Positions 26,296-34,040 of a DNA stretch of 51,146 bases are shown here, in pieces. Each line of letters begins with the position of its first letter. The stretch's first letter is position 1. The notes beneath the pieces are model-generated. The model was not told where the DNA came from. It searched no databases and was given only the letters and a program-made list of their open reading frames with translations. The translations under genes and the position numbers were made by a program. The stretch comes from Pseudomonadota bacterium (GTDB lineage Bacteria > Pseudomonadota > Alphaproteobacteria > Rhizobiales > Beijerinckiaceae), in the NCBI GenBank assembly GCA_023386155.1, contig JAEWKH010000005.1, forward strand, positions 1 to 51,146, read 5' to 3'.

Positions 26296-27177
26296 ATGCC
26301 CCGCCGCGCCCTACTGATCGTCAACACCAAGAGCCGCAGCGGCGCCGTCCAGTGCGACATCGCCATCGAGAGCCTGAAGAATCACGGCATCGAGCCCGTT
26401 CATCTGGAGTGCGGCCGCCGGGAGGATCTGTCCCCGCTCCTCGTCGAGCATGCCCGGGACGTAGATTGCGCCATCGTCGGCGGCGGCGACGGCACCATCA
26501 ATGCGGCGGCCTTCGGTGTCATGGAGGCGGGACTGCCCTTAGGCATCCTGCCGATGGGCACGGCCAACGATCTCGCCCGGACCCTCGGCATTCCGTTCGA
26601 TCTCGACGGCGCGGCCGATGTCATCGCCGATGGCTTCACGCGCAGGATCGATCTCGGCATCGTCAACGGCGAGCCCTTCTTCAACGTGGCGAGCCTCGGG
26701 CTCTCGGCGGAGCTGGCGCAGAAGCTGACGCGGGACATCAAACGCCGCTGGGGGCGGCTCGGCTATGCGCTGGTGGCCCTGAATGTCCTGGCGCACGCGA
26801 AGCCCTTCCGGGCCACGATCACAAGCGAGAACGAATCCGTGCGCGTGAAGACGCTGCAGATCGCGGTCGGCAACGGGCGCTTCTATGGCGGCGGGAACGC
26901 GGTGGAAAAGGATGCGGCCATCGACGACCAGCACCTCGATCTCTACAGCCTGGAACTGGAGCGGGCCTGGAAGCTCGCCCTCATGGCGCGCTCGTTCCGC
27001 TACGGGCAGCACGGCGCCTGGGAAGAGGTGCGGGCGGTCCGGGCCAAGGAATTCGACATCCGCACCCGCAAGCCGAGGCCGGTCAATGCGGATGGCGAGA
27101 TCGTGACCCAGACGCCCGCCCATTTCTCGATCCGGCCGGCGGCCGTCACCGTGTTCGCGCCGAAGGCCGGAGCCTAG
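26296..27177 (+). CDS. YegS/DagK-family lipid kinase
   Basis: A diacylglycerol/lipid kinase domain protein of 293 residues from ATG 26296; ATG 26284 in the same frame is equally possible, and neither has a clear ribosome site. The nucleotide-binding motif GGGDGTINAAA lies near residue 60, followed by GILPMGTANDLARTLG. The C-terminal sandwich has GNGRFYGGGNAVEKDA. It would phosphorylate diacylglycerol or a related lipid at the membrane. Its TAG stop is the first triplet of a family A repeat. Confidence 0.92.
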   Translation: MPRRALLIVNTKSRSGAVQCDIAIESLKNHGIEPVHLECGRREDLSPLLVEHARDVDCAIVGGGDGTINAAAFGVMEAGLPLGILPMGTANDLARTLGIPFDLDGAADVIADGFTRRIDLGIVNGEPFFNVASLGLSAELAQKLTRDIKRRWGRLGYALVALNVLAHAKPFRATITSENESVRVKTLQIAVGNGRFYGGGNAVEKDAAIDDQHLDLYSLELERAWKLALMARSFRYGQHGAWEEVRAVRAKEFDIRTRKPRPVNADGEIVTQTPAHFSIRPAAVTVFAPKAGA

Positions 27178-27268
27178 AGCATTTTCGGCGAAGTGGATCC
27201 GGTTCGCCGTCAAAAAATGCGGCAATCCAAAGAAGAGAGATGATTCCACGCCAGTGGAAACGTCTCTA
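27175..27268. repeat. 94-bp two-hairpin repeat, family A (copy 2) between convergent genes
   Basis: The left end TAGAGC gives the TAG stop of the lipid kinase gene. The right end TCTCTA, read on the minus strand as TAG, gives the stop of the DUF1127 gene. It has the same two hairpins and 94-bp length as the other copies. Confidence 0.88.
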
Positions 27269-27475
27269 ATGCCGGCCGCACCGGATGGTGTCCTCGATGT
27301 TTCCCGGCGTCAGGCCGATATCGTGCAGCATGGCGTCGTCGAGGGAGCTGACGTCGCGCAGGGCGCGGCGGATCTCGATTTCGTGCAGGATCGAGGCGAA
27401 GAAGCTTCTCAGGCGCGAGGGCCTGGAGGCCGACCGTTCGGAGGTCCAATCGCCGGTGGTGGAATGAGCTGTCAT
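27266..27475 (-). CDS. DUF1127 family protein
   Basis: A 69-residue protein. The C-terminal DUF1127 motif reads LRDVSSLDDAMLHDIGLTPG, ending with the Arg-rich terminus IRCGRH. The N-terminal part is Ser/Arg-rich. GAGGAGACAGCC precedes ATG 27475. Small DUF1127 proteins in alphaproteobacteria can bind RNA or affect phosphate and carbon metabolism, but this one is uncharacterised. It is divergent from a LysR gene and is the likely regulatory target. Its stop is contributed by a repeat element. Confidence 0.92.
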   Translation of the reverse strand: MTAHSTTGDWTSERSASRPSRLRSFFASILHEIEIRRALRDVSSLDDAMLHDIGLTPGNIEDTIRCGRH

Positions 27476-27537
27476 GGCTGTCTCCTCAAATTCGATGAAG
27501 AGATGATGCGCCTTCCCCTTGCATAACGGAAACGAAT

Positions 27538-27562
27538 GTTCATTATATTGAAAATAACGAAC
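27538..27562. promoter_or_regulatory. LysR-type operator between divergent DUF1127 and lysR genes
   Basis: GTTCATTAT (27538-27546) and ATAACGAAC (27554-27562) are inverted with one mismatch around seven bases. The AT-rich site lies 18 bp before the LysR start and 63 bp before the DUF1127 start, the usual place for an autoregulatory LysR site. Confidence 0.65.
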
Positions 27563-27579
27563 CATTATTGAGGTCGGCC

Positions 27580-28452
27580 ATGGCCCGGAATCTCGATGTC
27601 AGCCTTCTCAGGGCCTTCGTGGCGGTGGCGGATGCCGGCGGCATGACGGCAGCCACCGGGGTGCTCAACCTGACCCAGGCGGCGGTGAGCCAGCAGATCA
27701 AGCGGCTCGAAGAAACGCTCGGCGAGGAGCTCATCACCCGCGACCGGCGCGGCATGAGGCTGACGGCGGCCGGCGAGCGCCTGTTCGGGCGGGCGAAGCG
27801 GATGCTCGCGCTGAACGACGAGATCTGGACCGAGATGACGACGCCGGAATTCGAGGGCGAGGTGAGGCTCGGCATCCCGAGCGACATCATCACAACCTAC
27901 CTGCCGACCTTCCTGAAGGATTTCGCGCGCCGCTATCCCCGCGTGCAGATCTCGCTCAACAGCGGCTCCAGCGCATCCCTCCGCTCGAAGCTCTATGCCG
28001 GCCAGGTCGACGTGGTGCTCGCCACCGAGATGGCCTGCGATCCCGACGGCGAGAACCTCGTGATGGACCGTCTGGTGTGGGTCGGCGCGCGTGGCGGCGA
28101 TGCCGCGCGCCAGCGCCCGCTTCCCGTCTCCATCGGCTGCTCCGACTGCGCCTTCCGCGCGCCGATCCGCGAGGCGCTGCAGAAGGCCGGCATCGAATGG
28201 CGCTCCGTCTCGGAGGTCACGAACACTTCGGCGCAGATCGCGACGGTCGCGGCCGACATCGCCGTCATGGCCTGGATGGCCTCCACGGTGCCGGGCGGGT
28301 TCGACGTGCTGGGGCCCGAATCCGAGTTGCCGACTCTGCCGCCCTTCATGGTCAATCTCTATCTGCCGCGCGACGGCGGCAGCCACGTGGTCCAGGAACT
28401 GGCGCGGCACATCCGCGAGGCGGTCGCGGATCGGCACCGGATCGCGGCTTAG
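27580..28452 (+). CDS. LysR-family transcriptional regulator
   Basis: A 290-residue regulator. The N-terminal winged HTH is LLRAFVAVADAGGMTAATGV with LTQAAVSQQIKRLEETLG. The effector domain spans about residues 90-285 (FEGEVRLGIPSDIITTYLP). GAGGT precedes ATG 27580. The inducer is unknown. The divergent DUF1127 gene and the shared operator suggest local control. The TAG stop is the end of a family A repeat. Confidence 0.93.
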   Translation: MARNLDVSLLRAFVAVADAGGMTAATGVLNLTQAAVSQQIKRLEETLGEELITRDRRGMRLTAAGERLFGRAKRMLALNDEIWTEMTTPEFEGEVRLGIPSDIITTYLPTFLKDFARRYPRVQISLNSGSSASLRSKLYAGQVDVVLATEMACDPDGENLVMDRLVWVGARGGDAARQRPLPVSIGCSDCAFRAPIREALQKAGIEWRSVSEVTNTSAQIATVAADIAVMAWMASTVPGGFDVLGPESELPTLPPFMVNLYLPRDGGSHVVQELARHIREAVADRHRIAA

Positions 28453-28543
28453 AGCATTTTTCGGCGAAGTGGATCCGGTTCGCCGTCAAAAATGCGGCAA
28501 GCCACAGAAGAGAGATGATTCCACGCAAGTGGAAACAGCTCTA
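28450..28543. repeat. 94-bp two-hairpin repeat, family A (copy 3)
   Basis: TAGAGC at the left supplies the LysR stop codon; the right end is GCTCTA. Hairpins CGGCGAA/TTCGCCG and TTCCAC/GTGGAA are intact. Confidence 0.87.
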
Positions 28544-28557
28544 GCGCAGATACTACT

Positions 28558-28643
28558 CGCCGTCATGGCCGCACTTGTTGCGGCCATCCACGTCTTGTGC
28601 GGTAAAGACCTGGATACCCGGGACAAGCCCGGGCATGACGATG
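28558..28643. repeat. palindromic repeat, family F
   Basis: GTCATGGCCGCACTTG-TTGCGGCCAT at the left and GATACCCGGGACAAGCCCGGG-CATGAC at the right form two hairpins with GTCATG/CATGAC ends. It abuts the end of yraN. Confidence 0.65.
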
Positions 28644-28651
28644 ATGTGTGC

Positions 28652-29029
28652 TCACCGCATCTCCAGCTCGAACGCCGACACGATGTGCCGCGGCCATCGC
28701 TTCGGTGCGATGAACACCGCATCGGCGCGCCATGTCTTGTCACCCGCCCAATCGTTGCGCGTGAGCCATGTGCGCACCGCGCGGGAGAAGCGCAGGCGCT
28801 TGCGGGCCGTGATGGCGGAGAGCGCGTCGTCCATGAGGCCGCGCGCCTTCACCTCGACGAACGCGATGGTATCCCCGCGCATCACGATCAGGTCGATCTC
28901 GCCGCCCGACGCTGCATAGCGGCGTGCGAGCGGGCGGTAGCCTTTCATCACGAGAAACAGAAGTGCGATCCACTCGGCGCGATGGCCGCGCAGGAACGTG
29001 ACGCGACGCCGTTCGAGAGCGCCCGTCAT
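28652..29029 (-). CDS. yraN: YraN/UPF0102 family nuclease-like protein
   Basis: A 125-residue protein with the restriction-endonuclease-like fold motif GGEIDLIVMRGD and VEVKAR (the D...ExK catalytic pattern). It follows rsmI with an ATGA overlap, the usual partnership in bacteria. The biological role is not settled; a Holliday-junction or other nuclease role has been proposed for relatives. Confidence 0.94.
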   Translation of the reverse strand: MTGALERRRVTFLRGHRAEWIALLFLVMKGYRPLARRYAASGGEIDLIVMRGDTIAFVEVKARGLMDDALSAITARKRLRFSRAVRTWLTRNDWAGDKTWRADAVFIAPKRWPRHIVSAFELEMR

Positions 29030-29964
29030 GCGTCCTTCTTCGCGAGCGTCAGGGCGCGGGCATAGACCTCGCGCTTGGGCAGGTCGAGCTCCGCCGCGAC
29101 CAACGCCGCGGCATCCTTGATCGAGTGGTTTTTGAGTGCCGCCTCCAGCCTGCCGTCGAGCGCCGCATCGGCTTCCGCCGCATGCATCTCCTTCGTGGCT
29201 TCGCCGATCAGCACCACGATCTCGCCCCTGGGCGGACCTTCCTCGGCGAATTGCCGGGCGAGTTCCGGCAGGGTGCCGCGCCGGATCGTCTCGAACATCT
29301 TGGTCAGCTCGCGCGCCACCACGGCCTGGCGTTCGCCGAGCACCTCCGCCGCGTCGGCGAGCATCTCGGGCAGGCGGTGCGGCCCCTCGAAGAGCATGAG
29401 CGTGCCGGGAATCGGGCCGATCTCGGCGAGCCGGGCGCGACGCGCGGCGCTCTTCGGCGGCAGAAAGCCCTCGAAGAAGAAGCGGTCGGTCGGCAGGCCC
29501 GAGGCGACGAGTGCGGTGAGCACCGCGGAGGGGCCGGGAATCGGCGTGACGGGCAGGCCTTCCTCGATCGCGGCCTGGACGAGCTTGTAGCCCGGATCCG
29601 ACACGAGCGGCGTGCCGGCATCGGACACGAGGGCCAGCGCCTGGCCTTCGCGGATGCGATGGACCATGCGCTCGCGCACGGCATCGTTGGAATGCTCGTG
29701 ATAGGCCACCAGCGGCGTGGTGATGCCGTAATGGGCGAGCAGGGTCTTGGTCACCCGCGTGTCCTCGGCCAGGACGGCATCGGCGGCGGCGAGCACGTTC
29801 AGCGCGCGAAAGGACACGTCCTGCAGGTTGCCGATGGGAGTCGCGACCACATAGAGGCCTGGCGACAGGGGCTTTGCCTCGGCGGCGAGGCCGAAGGCGG
29901 TGAAGGTGGCGATCCGCTCGTTCGGTTCGCGCCGCTTGGTCCGGTTATCGATTCTCTGGCTCAT
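29026..29964 (-). CDS. rsmI: 16S rRNA (cytidine1402-2'-O)-methyltransferase RsmI
   Basis: Methylates the 2'-O of C1402 in the decoding centre using SAM. The protein has 312 residues. Family motifs are VVATPIGNLQD, LAEDTRVTKTLLAHYGI, LVSDAGTPLVSDPG, PGPSAVLTALVASGLP and FFEGFLPPKSAAR. An N-terminal stretch of about 38 residues precedes the tetrapyrrole-methylase-like core. It is an operon with yraN and divergent from the LpoA-like gene, a widely conserved layout. Confidence 0.97.
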   Translation of the reverse strand: MSQRIDNRTKRREPNERIATFTAFGLAAEAKPLSPGLYVVATPIGNLQDVSFRALNVLAAADAVLAEDTRVTKTLLAHYGITTPLVAYHEHSNDAVRERMVHRIREGQALALVSDAGTPLVSDPGYKLVQAAIEEGLPVTPIPGPSAVLTALVASGLPTDRFFFEGFLPPKSAARRARLAEIGPIPGTLMLFEGPHRLPEMLADAAEVLGERQAVVARELTKMFETIRRGTLPELARQFAEEGPPRGEIVVLIGEATKEMHAAEADAALDGRLEAALKNHSIKDAAALVAAELDLPKREVYARALTLAKKDA

Positions 29965-30099
29965 TGTTCGTCACTGTCGCATGAGGGGCGGCGTCGCGGA
30001 AGCAGGGGCGTCAGGTCCCCGTCCCGCATTGGAAACAATGTTTACCTTTTGCGGTCACGCTTGCCTCCACTGCCTGAGCTGTTTCCAAAGGGGGTGGAG

Positions 30100-31383
30100 A
30101 TGGCACGTATGCCGAATGATACGGCCGGAGGCCTTGCGGGCCGGGCCGCCTGGATCCTTGCCATCGCCGGGGCGCTGGCCCTGTCCGGCTGCGTCGGCTC
30201 CGACAGCCTGATGCCTCCGGGGAGGGTGAGCGGGCCTCAGCCCGACCCGGTCGAGCCGGCCTATGCGGCCGGGGTCGTGCCGCCCGGCGCTCCGATGCAG
30301 GGCGGCCCGCTGGCGCCGGCCATGGCGGGCACCACCATCGGCAACGGCCTCGTGAAGGTTGCCCTGATCCTGCCCATGACGGGAGCCGGGCAGGGGGCCG
30401 TGGCGGCGCAGAGCATGCGCAACGCCGCGGAGCTGGCCCTCGGCGAGTTCCAGGGCTCGGATCTCACCCTTCTCGTGAAGGACGACAACGGCACCCCGGA
30501 GGGCGCGCAGGCCGCCGCCCAGCAGGCGCTGGCCGAAGGGGCCGAGCTGATCATCGGGCCGCTTTTCGCAGGTTCCGTTCAGGCCGCCGGACAGGTGGCC
30601 CGCCAAAGGGGCAAGCCGGTCATCGCCTTCTCGACGGATGCGGGCGTCGCCAGCCAGGGCGTGTATCTCCTGAGCTTCCTGGTGCAGGAGGAGGTGGACC
30701 GCATCGTCTCGTTCGCGGCCTCCCAGGGGCGCCGCTCCATCGCGGCACTGATCCCCGAGACCCAGTACGGCCGCGTGGCCGGGGCGCGGCTGCAGCGGGC
30801 CGCGACCCAGCAGGGCATCCGCATCGCCGCGCTCGAATATTACCCGCCGGGGCAGCCGCAAATGGCTGTGCAGCGTATGGCGCCCGTCATCGGAGGCCCC
30901 GCGCCGCAGGCCGACGCCTTGTTCATCCCGGAGAGCGGCGACGGCCTGCCCGCCGTCGCCCAGGCGCTCCAGGCGGCGGGGTTCGACCCGCTGCGGGTCA
31001 AGCCGCTCGGCACGGGCCTGTGGGACGAGCCGCGCGTGGCTGCTCTGCCCATCCTCCAGGGCGGCTGGTTCGCGGCCCCCGACAAGCGCGGCTTCACGGC
31101 CTTCGCCGAGCGCTATCGCGCGCGCTTCAATGTGGATCCGATCCGGCTGGCGACGCTGTCCTACGATGCCGTGACGCTTGCCGCCGCGCTCGCGCGGATG
31201 CAGGGCGCGCAGGCCTTCACCGGGGCGATGCTGACGAACCCCGCGGGCTTCGCCGGGGCCGACGGCGTGTTCCGATTCAATCCCGACGGCACCAACGAGC
31301 GGGCCCTGACCGTGCAGGAAATCCGCGGTGGCGGCGCCGTCGCGATCAGCGTCGCGCCGCGAACCCTGGTTGCGGGGAATTGA
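30100..31383 (+). CDS. penicillin-binding protein activator / periplasmic-binding lipoprotein, LpoA-like
   Basis: A 427-residue lipoprotein with signal and lipobox ALALSGC (Cys near residue 36). A Pro/Gly-rich linker follows, then a type-1 periplasmic-binding (Leu/Ile/Val-binding-like) domain from VALILPMTGAGQG to near the end. LpoA activates PBP1a from the outer membrane in gammaproteobacteria. The location divergent from rsmI-yraN matches lpoA loci, but the alphaproteobacterial version lacks the TPR half and its role is inferred. GGGGTGGAG precedes ATG 30100. Confidence 0.88.
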   Translation: MARMPNDTAGGLAGRAAWILAIAGALALSGCVGSDSLMPPGRVSGPQPDPVEPAYAAGVVPPGAPMQGGPLAPAMAGTTIGNGLVKVALILPMTGAGQGAVAAQSMRNAAELALGEFQGSDLTLLVKDDNGTPEGAQAAAQQALAEGAELIIGPLFAGSVQAAGQVARQRGKPVIAFSTDAGVASQGVYLLSFLVQEEVDRIVSFAASQGRRSIAALIPETQYGRVAGARLQRAATQQGIRIAALEYYPPGQPQMAVQRMAPVIGGPAPQADALFIPESGDGLPAVAQALQAAGFDPLRVKPLGTGLWDEPRVAALPILQGGWFAAPDKRGFTAFAERYRARFNVDPIRLATLSYDAVTLAAALARMQGAQAFTGAMLTNPAGFAGADGVFRFNPDGTNERALTVQEIRGGGAVAISVAPRTLVAGN

Positions 31384-31440
31384 CGGCACCCTGCTTCTCC
31401 TGCCGTTATGCCTTCAAGGCGAGAAAAGCCATTCTCTGTC

Positions 31441-31541
31441 CTCATCCTGAGGAGGTCGCGCAGCGACCGTCCCGAAGGAGGATCCAGTGCACTCTGGTTC
31501 CTCCTTCGGGACGCAGCCTGACGGCTGCTCCTCAGGATGAG
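31441..31541. repeat. palindromic intergenic repeat, family C (copy 2)
   Basis: CTCATCCTGAGGAGG and CTCCTCAGGATGAGG are inverted ends; GTCCCGAAGGAGGATCC faces TCCTTCGGGAC inside. It lies between the convergent LpoA-like and OsmC genes. Confidence 0.85.
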
Positions 31542-31562
31542 GGTGGTTGTGAGTAAGCGAGC

Positions 31563-32072
31563 TTACTTGCGCGTCAGGGTCGCGCTCAGCTCGGGCTTGT
31601 TGTTGAGGGTCTGGAAGACGACGCAGTAGCGCTCGGTGAGCTTGAGCAGCTGGTCGATCTTCTCCTGCGGCGCATCCGTGTCGACCTCGAAGGACAGGCG
31701 GATGTTCTTGAAGCCCACGGGCGCGGTCTTGTCGACGCCGAGGGTGCCGCGGAAATCGAGATCGCCTTCCGCCTTCACGGCGCCGTGGCGCAGATCGATT
31801 TCGAGCGCGGTCGCGACCGCTTTCAGCGTCACGCCGGCGCAGGCCACGAGCGCTTCGAGCAGCATGTCGCCCGAGCACAGCTCCGCGCCGGAGCCTCCGC
31901 TCGCCGGGTGCAGGCCCGCCACGGCGAGCGCGCGCCCGGTCTCGACCTTGCAGGCGATATGCTGGTCGTCGAGGGTGCCTTGAGCCTTCAGGGTGATCAC
32001 GGCGGCGTTCGGGTCGCTGCGGTATTGATCCTTCAAGGGCGCCTGGAGGGCGCGAAGGGCAGTCGCATCCAT
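31563..32072 (-). CDS. OsmC-family protein
   Basis: A 169-residue OsmC/Ohr-fold protein. The family core is GDMLLEALVACAGVTLKAVA with the conserved Cys, plus a second Cys in ELCSGD and one in RYCVVFQ. The N-terminal ~30 residues are variable. AAAGGACAC precedes ATG 32072; the longer frame from 32129 overlaps the ABC ATPase gene. Activity could be peroxide reduction with thiols or a related redox role. It is the last gene of the ABC-importer strand, 19 bp after the ATPase, so co-transcription is likely. Confidence 0.9.
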   Translation of the reverse strand: MDATALRALQAPLKDQYRSDPNAAVITLKAQGTLDDQHIACKVETGRALAVAGLHPASGGSGAELCSGDMLLEALVACAGVTLKAVATALEIDLRHGAVKAEGDLDFRGTLGVDKTAPVGFKNIRLSFEVDTDAPQEKIDQLLKLTERYCVVFQTLNNKPELSATLTRK

Positions 32073-32091
32073 GGATGTGTCCTTTGGGTTC

Positions 32092-32880
32092 CTACCACCA
32101 CAGCGCAGCGGCCTGGCGGTCGCGTTCACGCTGAGGCTGCAATTGCGGCGCTTTGAGGGAATGGTCCAGGGCTGTCAAGACGCGGCGCACGGAGGTCTCG
32201 AAGGGAAGGCCCGTCTTGTCGCGCGGACGCGAAAGCGTCAACGGCAATTCGTCGAAGATCCGGCCGGGCTTCGGCTGCATGACGATGGCCCGGTCGGCGA
32301 GAGTCACGGCCTCCTGCACGTCGTGCGTGACGAGAACGACGGTCGGGCGCGTCTCCTCCCACAGGCCGAGCAGGTGCTCGTGCAGGCTGGCGCGGGTGAA
32401 GGCGTCGAGCGCCGAGAAGGGCTCGTCGAGAAGGAGCACCTTCGGGTTGGTCACGAAGGCGCGCGCAATGGAGACGCGCTGCTGCTGTCCGCCCGACAGG
32501 TCGCGGGGCCAGCGGTCGGCATGCTCGGCCAAGCCGATCTTGTCGAGCGCGTGCGACACGCGGGCATTTTTCTCGCTGGCGCTCACGCCGTCGAGTCCGA
32601 AGGCGATGTTGTCGGCGACCGACAGCCAGGGCAGGAGGCGCGGCTCCTGGAACACGATTCCGACGGAGGGATGCGGACCCGAGAGCTTTTCGCCGTCGAG
32701 GCGGATGCTGCCGGCGCTTTCCCGGTCGAGGCCGGCGACGAGGCGCAGCAACGTGGTCTTGCCGCAGCCCGAGCCGCCGATGAGCGAGACGATCTCGCCC
32801 TCCTGCACGACGAGATTGATGTCGGACAGCGCGCGCGTGCCGTCGGCGTAGGTTTTCGAGAGATGTTCGAGAGACAGCAT
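32092..32880 (-). CDS. ABC transporter ATP-binding protein (nitrate/sulfonate/taurine class)
   Basis: A 262-residue cytoplasmic ATPase. Walker A is GGSGCGKTTLLRLVAG near residue 37, Q-loop FQEPRLLPWL, signature LSGGQQQRVSIARAF, Walker B VLLLDEPFSALD and the H-loop VTHDVQEA. The RLLPWL segment after the Q-loop is characteristic of SsuB/TauB/NrtD-type subunits. It is separated from the permease gene by a family C repeat in the same transcript. The substrate is not decided by the sequence. Confidence 0.95.
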   Translation of the reverse strand: MLSLEHLSKTYADGTRALSDINLVVQEGEIVSLIGGSGCGKTTLLRLVAGLDRESAGSIRLDGEKLSGPHPSVGIVFQEPRLLPWLSVADNIAFGLDGVSASEKNARVSHALDKIGLAEHADRWPRDLSGGQQQRVSIARAFVTNPKVLLLDEPFSALDAFTRASLHEHLLGLWEETRPTVVLVTHDVQEAVTLADRAIVMQPKPGRIFDELPLTLSRPRDKTGLPFETSVRRVLTALDHSLKAPQLQPQRERDRQAAALWW

Positions 32881-32908
32881 CTAGCGACCTCGTGCACAAT
32901 AGATCGAC

Positions 32909-33016
32909 CTCATCCTGAGGAGGTGCGAAGCACCGTCTCGAAGGAGGATCCAGCGCGCACTGGATACGCAACCCTCGTCCTTCGAGACGCCGCTATGCGG
33001 CTCCTCAGGATGAGGG
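32909..33016. repeat. palindromic intergenic repeat, family C (copy 3), inside the ABC operon
   Basis: CCTCATCCTGAGGAGG and CTCCTCAGGATGAGG form inverted ends, with GTCTCGAAGGAGGATCC facing TCCTTCGAGAC. It lies in the 170-bp gap between the permease and ATPase genes, so it is probably transcribed. Confidence 0.83.
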
Positions 33017-33050
33017 TTGCTGGTTGTCCAGCCATTGATGATCAGCCGCA

Positions 33051-34040
33051 TCACAATCTCTCCCGCGCGATGTCCTGCCAGCGGACGAGGGGCTTGGTGC
33101 CTGCGACGAGCAGGCTGTCGGCGACCTTGCCGAGCAGCGCGAAGGCGATGATGGCGGCGAGGATCTGGTCGGGCTTGCCCATCTGCTGCCCGTCGACGAG
33201 GAGGTAGCCGAGGCCCTCGGACGCGCCCATGAATTCGGCCGCGACCACGAACATGAAGCCGAGGCCCAGCCCCGAGCGCAGGGCGATCACGGCTTCCGGC
33301 AGGACGGCCGGCAGAAGGATGCGGCGGGCGAGCTGGACGCGCGAGAGACGGAACACGTGACCGACTTCCACGAGCTTGCGGTCGACGGACAGGATCGCGC
33401 CGGCGATGCCGAGATAGACGGGAAAGAACACCCCGACGGCGATCAGCGCCACCTTGGAGGCCTCGAAGATGCCGAGCCAGAGGATGAACAGCGGCACCCA
33501 GGCGATGGAGGGAATGGCGCGCAGGGCCTGGAGGGTCGGATCGAGCAGCTGCCGGGTGGTCTTGCTGGAGCCCGACAGGGCGCCGAGCACGATGCCGGCG
33601 ACGGCGCCGATCACGAAGCCGACGAGGACGCGCCAGAGCGTCATCCAGGTATGCGTCCATAGCTCGCCGGTCTGGGCCAGGCCCCAGAGCGTTGCGAGGA
33701 TGCGGCTCGGCGGAGGAACGAGGCGCCCTTCGGCGAGACCGGAATGAATGGCGGCTTCCCAGAGAAGCGCAACGGCGATGGGCAGAAAAAGGCCGAGAAG
33801 GATGCGCCAGTCGAAGGCGCGTCGCTTCTCGGTGGAGGTTGGGGCCGCGAGAGCGGCGGCACCCTCATGGGAGGACCAGGCTTGGCCGGCGTGTCGTGCG
33901 GAAAAGTGGTTTCGGTTTTCCGCACTGGACGACACGCCCTTCGAGGAAGCAAGCATCGGATGGGTCCCAAAAGTGGAATCCACTTTTGGGTCCGATGCTA
34001 TGGCTTGGCCTGTCACGGCGCTCTCCCGTGATGAAATCAT
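33051..34040 (-). CDS. ABC transporter permease (nitrate/sulfonate/taurine class)
   Basis: An inner-membrane permease with a BPD_transp_1 domain and about six helices from WRILLGLFLPIAVALLWEA onward. The EAA-loop-like segment is RLSRVQLARRILLPAVLPEAVIALRSGLG. The full frame has 329 codons, longer than usual. Residues about 14-54 are encoded by an inserted family B repeat between 9-bp direct repeats. ATG 34040 shares one base with the upstream stop (TAATG), but GTG 34016, behind GGGAGAGCGCC, is an equally good start. The first ~75 residues are otherwise non-conserved, so the insertion may be tolerated. Confidence 0.92.
   Translation of the reverse strand: MISSRESAVTGQAIASDPKVDSTFGTHPMLASSKGVSSSAENRNHFSARHAGQAWSSHEGAAALAAPTSTEKRRAFDWRILLGLFLPIAVALLWEAAIHSGLAEGRLVPPPSRILATLWGLAQTGELWTHTWMTLWRVLVGFVIGAVAGIVLGALSGSSKTTRQLLDPTLQALRAIPSIAWVPLFILWLGIFEASKVALIAVGVFFPVYLGIAGAILSVDRKLVEVGHVFRLSRVQLARRILLPAVLPEAVIALRSGLGLGFMFVVAAEFMGASEGLGYLLVDGQQMGKPDQILAAIIAFALLGKVADSLLVAGTKPLVRWQDIARERL
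33888..34001. mobile_element. 114-bp MITE-like family B element with 9-bp target duplication, in-frame in a permease gene
   Basis: The element has two hairpins: GGCGTGTCGT/ACGACACGCC enclosing CGGAAAA/TTTTCCG, and CCAAAAGTGG/CCACTTTTGG within GCATCGGA/TCCGATGC. GGCTTGGCC stands on both sides, at 33879-33887 and 34002-34010. Element plus one duplicate is 123 bp, exactly 41 codons, with no stop in the permease frame. Confidence 0.8.
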
